From Euryarchaeota archaeon (GTDB taxonomy: Archaea; Thermoplasmatota; SW-10-69-26; JACQPN01), in NCBI GenBank assembly GCA_016207515.1, contig JACQPN010000019.1, positions 1 through 64,000 of the forward strand: DNA of 64,000 nucleotides, in the 5' to 3' direction. The position numbers and the translations under genes are program-made. The notes beneath the pieces were generated by a model. It was not told the origin of the DNA, ran no database searches, and was given only the letters and a program-made list of their open reading frames with translations. This document shows positions 1-5,826 of the stretch, piece by piece; the stretch's first letter is position 1; each line of letters opens with the position of its first letter.

Positions 1-90
1 GTACAGGCAACATCTCGTTGCAACGATAAATCAGGAAAGGTGAACAGAAATGCTAAATAATCAAACACGAGAGTTGTCCAAACCACAGGG

Positions 91-1236
91 GTGCGCACCA
101 CTGTCGCGATTGATAATCCAACCATTCGTGACGCCGTGGGATCGCCCGGCGATCGTCCGCTGGTCCCGGATTGGATTCGTGACGTGACGTACCAGGAGAT
201 AGGGTACCGAGGGGTTTCCGAGTACGATCACGTGGAGGGCCCCCCATGGATTTCCACCGGTGATTCCGACGACAACACGAACATGTCGTTCCTTGGCGTC
301 TGCAACGATCCATCGATGCCGGGCGTTTCCACCAAGATCGTTACAGACCCTGCCTTCGCCACATTTTACGACGAGACCCCGCAAATCCTTTTTTGGACGT
401 CGGTTCCCGGAGTTGGGTTCCACGCCAATGACGCACCCCAATTCGAATCGCACGGTCGCGCCCTCGAGGAAACGGCAACGATTCTTGATGTGTCTCCCCC
501 GAGGGGGTTAAGGCCTGAGCAACCCGCTCCGTTGCAGGACTCCGACACGAGACGCCCTACTGGCGGACCAATAGTGCTCGGGGATTCCGTGATTCAAACA
601 CGACTCGGGCAAAGCGTGATTCCCGCGTCTAGAATTGGGGAAACTCCGACTGTATCTGTCCAAGCCATTGCGGCGTCCATCCTGGTTCCGCTTATCCTGG
701 CCCTCTACCGTCGTCTTCACGAGCGCAAGGTCCTTGACAATCCGATTCGTCAGCAGATGCTTGCGCTCATAAAGAAGAGTCCTGGCATCTCCGTTTCCGA
801 TACGGCTCGCCTGTTGGGCATCGATTTCAAGACCGCTCTTCATCACTCTCGCGTCCTTGCGGATTATCGTCACATTGAGTTGGCGAGGAAGGGTCGTTTC
901 CTTCGCTTGTTCGAGAACCACAACTCCTTCGGTGTCAACGAGAAGGGCTACATCCTCGCGTTCGACTCGGACGTCCGCCGCAAGATTGCCAAGCTCGTCC
1001 TCCTCGAGCCCGGGATAACGCAGGCCGAGATGAGGGGCCGCCTTGAGTTCGCGAAGAGTACCGTGAACTTCCATGTCTCTCGCCTCGCATCGAGCGGGAT
1101 TGTCCAGGCGCATCCCGAACGGCCGACGGGCTACGTGGTCGCGTCCGAGATCCGTAACAAGGTCATCGACGCGCTTGTAACGGCCGCCGAGGCGCCCCGC
1201 GTCCCAGCCAACGGGGGTTCGATGGGTCTCTCCTGA
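91..1236 (+). CDS. membrane-anchored tandem winged-helix transcriptional regulator
   Basis: A 381-residue protein starting at a GTG just after an in-frame stop at 58-60. Residues 1-180 show no recognised domain and no signal peptide. A single hydrophobic segment lies at about 188-206, followed by basic residues. Two winged-helix units follow (about 215-280 and 292-360); the second has the helix-turn-helix-like stretch ITQAEMRGRLEFAKSTVNFHV. Positive-inside logic puts the DNA-binding half in the cytoplasm and the N-terminal half outside, suggesting a one-component membrane sensor-regulator. The start is uncertain because the left window edge is close and an upstream signal sequence could be missed. 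The ligand and targets cannot be told from the sequence. Confidence 0.75.
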   Translation: MRTTVAIDNPTIRDAVGSPGDRPLVPDWIRDVTYQEIGYRGVSEYDHVEGPPWISTGDSDDNTNMSFLGVCNDPSMPGVSTKIVTDPAFATFYDETPQILFWTSVPGVGFHANDAPQFESHGRALEETATILDVSPPRGLRPEQPAPLQDSDTRRPTGGPIVLGDSVIQTRLGQSVIPASRIGETPTVSVQAIAASILVPLILALYRRLHERKVLDNPIRQQMLALIKKSPGISVSDTARLLGIDFKTALHHSRVLADYRHIELARKGRFLRLFENHNSFGVNEKGYILAFDSDVRRKIAKLVLLEPGITQAEMRGRLEFAKSTVNFHVSRLASSGIVQAHPERPTGYVVASEIRNKVIDALVTAAEAPRVPANGGSMGLS

Positions 1237-1302
1237 AGCCGGTCGACGTCTTTCGTTTCCCCAGACGGCAGGTTCTTTTGACCTCCCGTTCTTCGGGGCG
1301 CG

Positions 1303-2061
1303 TTGCTACGGAACTCCTTCATTTTCCTCCCGGGCGTCGGGGCGAAGACCGAGCGGCGACTCTGGGGCTCAGGTATCTCCGATTGGGCGAAGTACCTCTC
1401 GAAGATGCCGGCGATGCGCCTTCCCGCGTGGCAGGAGGAGACGCATCGGGAACTCCTGGAGACCGCCTCGGCGCAACTAGTCGCAGGAAACCCGAGGCTA
1501 TTCGCCCTTTGGCTCCCGAACGGCGAACACTGGCGGGCTCTCAAGGAATTCGGACAAGATGCAGCGTTCCTTGACATCGAGACCACGGGGATGGGGAAGG
1601 ACGCGGATATCACCGTGATCGGCATCCACTCGCGCAGGGGCACGACGCAGTTCGTCCGCGGCAGGGACCTCACGCGCCGCGCCGTGAGCGCGGACCTTGC
1701 CCGTTACAAGATGTTCGTCACGTTCAACGGGAGCCAATTCGACATACCGGCGATGAGGACGGTGGGGATCCGGTTCCCGAAGGTCCCGCATGCGGACCTG
1801 CGCTTCGGGTTGGCAAGACTGGGTCTACGGGGCGGACTGAAACGCATCGAAGACCAAGTGGGGATGGGCCGCGAGGGAGACGTCAAAGGACTCACGGGCT
1901 ACGACGCGGTCAAGATGTGGCAGAAATGGGAGCGTAACGGCGACTCGCGAGCCCTCGAACTCCTCCTCGAGTACAACCGGGCGGATATCGAGAACCTTCC
2001 AAAGCTTGCGAAGATCGCATACGACGGGCTCAAACAATTGGCGCTCACCGGGCTGGAGTGA
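1303..2061 (+). CDS. YprB-like RNase H-fold 3'-5' exonuclease
   Basis: A 252-residue protein with a TTG start; the N-terminus LLRNSFIFLPGVG is the usual beginning of this archaeal/bacterial family. A short helix-hairpin-helix-like GVG motif at 11-13 precedes an RNase H-like fold with DEDD motifs: DIETTG (D91, E93), FNGSQFDIP, HADLRF, and a C-terminal YNRADIENL. These are the metal-binding acidic residues of DnaQ/YprB exonucleases. It probably degrades single-stranded nucleic acid in repair or RNA turnover; the exact substrate is unknown. It runs convergently into the phosphoribosyltransferase gene that ends at 2109. Confidence 0.85.
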   Translation: MLRNSFIFLPGVGAKTERRLWGSGISDWAKYLSKMPAMRLPAWQEETHRELLETASAQLVAGNPRLFALWLPNGEHWRALKEFGQDAAFLDIETTGMGKDADITVIGIHSRRGTTQFVRGRDLTRRAVSADLARYKMFVTFNGSQFDIPAMRTVGIRFPKVPHADLRFGLARLGLRGGLKRIEDQVGMGREGDVKGLTGYDAVKMWQKWERNGDSRALELLLEYNRADIENLPKLAKIAYDGLKQLALTGLE

Positions 2062-2108
2062 GCGACGAACCGGCGCCGTCTAGAACCCGGCGAGGTGGCT
2101 TTCCAGAT

Positions 2109-2675
2109 TCAAGCCGGGGGGCTACTTGGAAGCGCGCGACCGGAGTCGATCTCAACGCGGCAAAGCGTCTTCACCTTGATCGAGTGCCTCGACTCCACGA
2201 TGCGCCTCCCATCGCCTTTCTCGAAGACGACGACCACGTCGACCAATCCGACGCCAAGACCGCGCAATGCGTCGATAAGGGTACCAAGGGTGCCGCCGGT
2301 CGATACCACGTCGTCGATCACCGTGACGCGCATGCCGCGTGCGAGCCCGTTGATGAAAAGCTCCGTCTTGGAATAGCCGGTCGTCTGTGCGATTCTTGCC
2401 TCGCCGGGAAGTCTGTACGCCCTCTTGCGGACGATGTTGAGCGGCACGCCCGTGCGCTCCGACACCGCCACCGCGACGGGGATCCCCATCGCCTCGACGG
2501 TGACCAAAGCGTCGGCCCGGAAGTCGCCGATCTTCATGAGTTCCGAGGCCACCTCGTCTAGAAGAGCGGGTTCGATCGCTGGAATCCCGTCGGTCAAAGG
2601 GTGCACGAAATAATCGTAGGTGCCGAACTTCACGACCGTGGAGCGGCGGACGGATTCGTCGAGGAGGCGCCCCAT
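2109..2675 (-). CDS. hpt: hypoxanthine/guanine phosphoribosyltransferase-like protein
   Basis: A 188-residue purine phosphoribosyltransferase of the archaeal HGPRTase-like family. Family marks are YDYFVHPLTDGIP near the N-terminus, VTVEAMGIP, RKRAYRLPGE, TTGYSKTELFINGL, and the PRPP-binding loop VTVIDDVVSTGGT (about 117-129). It would turn hypoxanthine or guanine plus PRPP into IMP or GMP in the cytoplasm. I chose the ATG at 2675 because it forms a TGATG stop/start overlap with the upstream phosphorylase gene; a longer reading to 2720 would overlap that gene by 46 bases and adds no family-conserved residues. The pairing with a nucleoside phosphorylase makes a compact purine salvage operon. 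Confidence 0.88.
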   Translation of the reverse strand: MGRLLDESVRRSTVVKFGTYDYFVHPLTDGIPAIEPALLDEVASELMKIGDFRADALVTVEAMGIPVAVAVSERTGVPLNIVRKRAYRLPGEARIAQTTGYSKTELFINGLARGMRVTVIDDVVSTGGTLGTLIDALRGLGVGLVDVVVVFEKGDGRRIVESRHSIKVKTLCRVEIDSGRALPSSPPA

Positions 2676-3487
2676 CAGACGCTCCCCTCGCCATGTTTGG
2701 ATGCGCTCGAACGAAGCCACTGCGCGATGACGCGGGCCCCGCCGGAAAGTCCCGCTGGCCCGTCCAAACCATGATCGCCCACGGGATTCGCGACCCCTAC
2801 GACCGAGCCGGCGGGCACCCGCGCGGCACGAGCCGACCAGAACAAGGTGCCCGTTTCCATGTCGAGCGCGTCAACGGACCCGCTTTTCAACATTGAATCG
2901 TATGCGACGGCGATAGGGCCCGGTGGAGGGTCGTGGAAAAAGGACGCTCCCATGACCACACCGGTCCTGCCTTTCGTCCCGCTAGCGCGTAGCGCCCGCT
3001 GCAGTTCACCGAGAAGCCCGGAATCGGCGTGGGTCCGCACGATCCCCTGACCGGCCCCGACGCTCGCCACACCGTCATGGAAGGCGACGCCTTCTCGGGC
3101 GATCACCACGTCGCCGGGCAGGAGGTCCTTCGCGAGGCTGCCGCACGTCGCGTAACGGACGACGCGCTCGAGTCCGTGCCCTTTCACGTCGGCGAGCGCC
3201 AGTTCGACGTTCGGCGCCCCGACGCCTGCGACGCAAAGAAGCGCTGGACCGGGAGTCAGGCGATGCCAAAGGAAGCCGCGGTACCCACCAAGCAGTTCGT
3301 GGTGCAAGCCGGCGTTCTTGACGGCGGTCAAGACCTCGGATTCGTCCTCGCCGTTCGAGAGGATAAGGGTGCCGTCTGCGGCCCGGAGCCATTCCTCGCG
3401 AAAACCCGTAAGCCTCGAAGCGACCACGCGTCCCGGAGAGGGGAATGGCTTCAAGAAACTAGCTGCCAACGGGACAGAGCTAGGCAT
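2675..3487 (-). CDS. purine/uridine nucleoside phosphorylase family protein
   Basis: A PNP/UDP phosphorylase-fold protein. Visible marks are the GVGAPNVELALADV segment, ATCGSLAKDLLPGDVVIA (phosphate-binding GS loop), and the late DALDMETGTLFW motif, whose Met-Glu pair normally contacts the nucleoside ribose. It should split a nucleoside with phosphate into base plus ribose-1-phosphate and hand the base to the next gene's phosphoribosyltransferase. The start is uncertain: ATG 3487 is used; TTG 3508 lies upstream and GTG 3427 downstream, nearer the first recognisable fold residues. Base specificity cannot be read from the sequence. The gene follows a hairpin-rich intergenic region. Confidence 0.8.
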   Translation of the reverse strand: MPSSVPLAASFLKPFPSPGRVVASRLTGFREEWLRAADGTLILSNGEDESEVLTAVKNAGLHHELLGGYRGFLWHRLTPGPALLCVAGVGAPNVELALADVKGHGLERVVRYATCGSLAKDLLPGDVVIAREGVAFHDGVASVGAGQGIVRTHADSGLLGELQRALRASGTKGRTGVVMGASFFHDPPPGPIAVAYDSMLKSGSVDALDMETGTLFWSARAARVPAGSVVGVANPVGDHGLDGPAGLSGGARVIAQWLRSSASKHGEGSV

Positions 3488-3498
3488 AGAAGGCCCCC

Positions 3499-3635
3499 GA
3501 ACTCGCAAGACTCGCCCCCTACTCCCCCGGTCCTCGGGAAGAACGCAGATGGGCCCAGGGGAGGCCCGCGGACTCGAACGTCTCGCCCGCTACTCCCCTG
3601 GTCCCTGGGAAAATCACAGATGGGCCCAGGGGAGG
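3499..3635. repeat. two 66-bp imperfect direct repeats, 71-bp period
   Basis: Unit A (3499-3564) and unit B (3570-3635) align without gaps at an offset of 71, sharing CTCGCCC, TACTCCCC, CGGG/TGGG and a common end GCAGATGGGCCCAGGGGAGG (ACAGATGG in B). Within unit B, CTCCCCTGG pairs with CCAGGGGAG, so each unit can fold on itself (one mismatch in unit A). A third element at 3628-3653, AGGGGAGGGT with ACCCTCCCCT, uses the same GGGGAG bases and would compete with the unit B hairpin. Confidence 0.7.
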
Positions 3636-3703
3636 GTGGGAAAAACCCTCCCCTAGGACGTCATCGTCAGGGGGTCTGCCTCCTTTGCGCGACCCTGTTC
3701 AAT

Positions 3704-3805
3704 GTGAAGAAGGAAAGGCGGACTTTCCTTCGCGTGTGACGTGAAGAAGGGAGAAGGCAATCTCCCCTCTATCGATGGTGAAGAAGGGAAGGCGTTCCTC
3801 CCTTC
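3704..3805. repeat. three-unit 37-nt-period hairpin array
   Basis: The 10-mer GTGAAGAAGG occurs at 3704, 3741 and 3778, exactly 37 bases apart. Each copy opens a different hairpin: GAAGGAAAG/CTTTCCTTC (perfect, 9 bp, 3709-3731), GAAGGGAGA/TCTCCCCTC (one mismatch, 3746-3769) and GAAGGGA/TCCCTTC (7 bp, 3783-3805, with an inner GG/CC). The right arm changes along with the left arm, so pairing is kept while the sequence differs. Confidence 0.7.
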
Positions 3806-3815
3806 GTGATCCTTA

Positions 3816-3841
3816 GCCGGCCATCCAGCAGGATGGCCGGC
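3816..3841 (-). terminator. 11-bp perfect hairpin after secreted-protein gene
   Basis: GCCGGCCATCC pairs perfectly with GGATGGCCGGC around the loop AGCA. It lies 12 bases beyond the stop codon of the minus-strand gene that ends at 3853. There is no following T-run on the minus strand, so it may be an RNA 3'-end stabiliser rather than a classical terminator. Confidence 0.5.
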
Positions 3842-3852
3842 GCTGGGCCTCC

Positions 3853-4581
3853 TTATCTTGCGTAATAGTTCGGCGGCTGAACGCCCAGGAACATGTCCAC
3901 GTCGACCTTGTCGTGGTTGTGCGGGAATAGGTGCTCCTCGTAGGGACTGTACTGATTATGGCTGTTCCCGTTCTCGACGGCGCCGGGACTGCCGCTATGC
4001 GTTTCGCAGCCGTCGCAGGTCGTGAGGAACTTTCCGAGGTCCACCACATCGACGAAATTGTAGTCCTTGTTGATCGTCGGGTCCCGCGTCATGGGCCCGA
4101 TCTCGACGACGTAGGTGTAGTACCTCTTCACCTGGAGGTCGAGCCCCAGGAGAAGGACCTGCGGGTCGAGGACACCGTTGGCCCTCACGCTGGCCTGAGA
4201 GTAAGTGTACTCGACGACATGCCACGGTATCCCGTTCGGGTCCGAGAAGTCGAAGTACAGGCCGGTCCTGTTCAACGTGGGGTTCCCGCGAGGATCGGGC
4301 GTAAGGTGCTCCGTCGCGTAGACGAACCTTTTGCTTCCGAGGCAATTGGCCGTCGGCGCCAGGCGGAACAGTTCCTGGTCGTTGAACCAGAGTATGTTCG
4401 CCGTCACACGGCAGGTCACGGACCCGGCTACGGCCCCGAGGCTTATCGTCGGGGTCTCGTCGATCACTATGTCCACGTAGGACGTATGCCCTTCCACCGC
4501 CGATTTCGAGGCGATGGGATTAGCCGAGGCTATCGGAACGACGATAGCCCCAGCTACCAGTAACACCAACCATTTTCCCAT
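3853..4581 (-). CDS. secreted protein of unknown function
   Basis: A 242-residue protein. The ATG at 4581 is chosen because GGAGG lies 8-12 bases upstream and it gives a clean signal peptide: Lys-Trp, then LVLLVAGAIVVPIASA, followed by a cleavable ANPIAS. The mature part is rich in Tyr, Asp and Thr, with a CDGC pair and single Cys residues (SVTCR, ANCLGS) and a His/Asn-rich end with HNQYSPYEEHLFPHNHDK, which could bind metal. No family is recognised. It is preceded by an AT-richer spacer and followed by a strong hairpin, suggesting a single-gene unit. Confidence 0.65.
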   Translation of the reverse strand: MGKWLVLLVAGAIVVPIASANPIASKSAVEGHTSYVDIVIDETPTISLGAVAGSVTCRVTANILWFNDQELFRLAPTANCLGSKRFVYATEHLTPDPRGNPTLNRTGLYFDFSDPNGIPWHVVEYTYSQASVRANGVLDPQVLLLGLDLQVKRYYTYVVEIGPMTRDPTINKDYNFVDVVDLGKFLTTCDGCETHSGSPGAVENGNSHNQYSPYEEHLFPHNHDKVDVDMFLGVQPPNYYAR

Positions 4582-4911
4582 TGGATTATCCTCCCATCTG
4601 TGGCGGCAGAATCCGAGCGCATCCGCGCGCCGGATCAAGACCCTCTGGGGGTCCGGTCACCGGGTTACGAATTCGTCTCTTTCTGCCGTCCCATCTCGGG
4701 GGCTCCAACCACGGCTTCAAGCCGCTTCACGGTTGTCACCCACCGGAGTTACAAACACGCTTTCCATCTTAACGTGTTGTATGTCACCGTAGTGAGTGAC
4801 AGACGATAATACTTTGCTGATAGAGTCTCGCGAAATATTAGAGAAAGAATAGGTTTTCGCGAATTTAGAGAAGGAGGCACCGGGCCCTCTTCGGGCCCGG
4901 GCGTGTGATCT
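4582..4911. other. AT-richer intergenic region
   Basis: About 330 bases with no convincing gene between two minus-strand genes. The stretch 4760-4870 is clearly lower in GC than the surroundings and probably carries the promoter of the secreted-protein gene, though no single TATA box stands out. The hairpin at 4880-4900 belongs to the end of the next gene. Confidence 0.5.
4880..4900 (-). terminator. GC-rich hairpin terminator candidate
   Basis: CCGGGCCC pairs perfectly with GGGCCCGG around TCTTC, just past the stop codon of the small minus-strand gene ending at 4912. On the minus strand it is followed by a pyrimidine-rich stretch (CCTCCTTCTCT). Confidence 0.5.
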
Positions 4912-5184
4912 TCACCTGCTGTTTCGCGTCTCGGGGGCGGCCCCGCGCCGCGCGGCCTTCATCGCCGGCGCGGGCGCACCCGTCATCAATGCTTTTCCCG
5001 CAGCCTCGTTGGTCCCATCCATGGCGAATGCGACACTCACATGGAACGGCACTCGCCCGAGGCGCGGTTGTTCCCTGTTCGGTTTCATGAACAGGAGCGA
5101 TTCTCCTGTCGGCGGCACGGGGTCCCCGGGCTCGCGCGGCACGTGGAACACCATCGTGTAATCACGTATGTCGAATTTCTTCAT
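4912..5184 (-). CDS. small hypothetical protein
   Basis: A 90-residue reading frame with a good start region: GGAGAGGGA sits a few bases before ATG 5184, and a TATA-like TTTAGATA lies some 60 bases upstream. The protein starts MKKFDIRDYTMVFHVPREPGDP and has a central RVPFHVSVAFAMDG stretch like a beta-strand pair. The last 30 residues are Ala/Arg/Pro-rich. No family is recognised. A hairpin follows the stop. It could be a genuine small cytoplasmic protein; the low-complexity tail lowers confidence. Confidence 0.5.
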   Translation of the reverse strand: MKKFDIRDYTMVFHVPREPGDPVPPTGESLLFMKPNREQPRLGRVPFHVSVAFAMDGTNEAAGKALMTGAPAPAMKAARRGAAPETRNSR

Positions 5185-5826
5185 TGCATCCCTCTCCGAC
5201 GACGCGAGATCCGCATCGCAACTAGATATGGCGCGGGTCGGTATCTAAAGAATCGTGATTGACCAGGGTGAAAATCTGCACAGTGTATTCTCACACGAAA
5301 GAATCGGTCCATCGCCCACAAGAATCGTCATCTTTCCATGACCAGTCCTTGACGCGCGTGTTGGTCACTCTAAGGAGGAAACCTATTGTCCATGCGTACG
5401 TTTTAAATCTAACAAGCGTTGCATTTCTTCCGAGCAGTAACATGCCGGTGACTTAGTCTCGCAAATCGAAAATCCGAGTGGAACCACGACCGCGTCCACG
5501 TCGGATCATGGGTAGAGAATAGACTCACGCGAGGAAAACCGTCGCTCAAAGTGACGTTTCAGCCGTGGTTGACGTTTGTATGCAGCGGGCCAGTTGCACC
5601 GTCACTCTTCTGCGTCGCAGAACCCGAACCATGGTCGTGACGCACGTCGCCTCCGTGCGCGTGGGCCGCCCGTTGGCGCGCGGTGCCCGACCGGGCGACG
5701 GACGTCGTTCTTGTGGCGGCCTCTTTGCGAAGGCGATCTCGCCGTTTTTCATCTGTTGGAAGTGCGATCCATGAGGTCGCCACGTTTAAATAAGGACATC
5801 CGCCTTCCCGCGCGAGGCGTTCAACG
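5185..5826. other. 642-bp region without recognised gene
   Basis: Contains promoter-like elements only: a TATA-like TTTAGATA (minus strand) for the small gene at 4912-5184, an isolated TTTTAAATC at about 5401-5409 with no gene following, and TTTAAATA at 5785-5792 for the dehydrogenase gene. GC content is low from about 5220 to 5480. Short open frames here lack start signals and family-like sequence. An unannotated RNA starting near 5430 is possible but unsupported. Confidence 0.5.
5785..5792 (+). promoter_or_regulatory. TATA box of dehydrogenase gene
   Basis: TTTAAATA. Transcription would start near 5815, leaving a short leader before the TTG 5827 or ATG 5842 start. Confidence 0.6.

Larger units (their letters stand above)
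3488..3852. other. 365-bp intergenic region with nested repeats and hairpins
   Basis: No gene is seen. The region holds two direct-repeat systems described separately (3499-3635 and 3704-3805) and a perfect hairpin next to the end of the minus-strand secreted-protein gene. It separates the 3' end of that gene from the 5' end of the phosphorylase gene, so any transcript of it would be an untranslated leader, trailer or small RNA. No convincing TATA box was seen for the phosphorylase gene. Confidence 0.6.

Noticed and set aside
3704-3805. CRISPR-like mini-array (10-base repeat, 37-base period)
   Set aside because: Only three units, the repeat is just 10 bases, the variable parts are self-complementary with the repeat, and no cas gene is present.
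5259-5456. 65-residue frame in the AT-rich spacer
   Set aside because: No start signal, no protein-like pattern and includes promoter-like DNA.
4740-5480. Replication origin in the AT-rich stretch
   Set aside because: No Orc1/Cdc6 gene nearby and no repeated origin-box motif seen.
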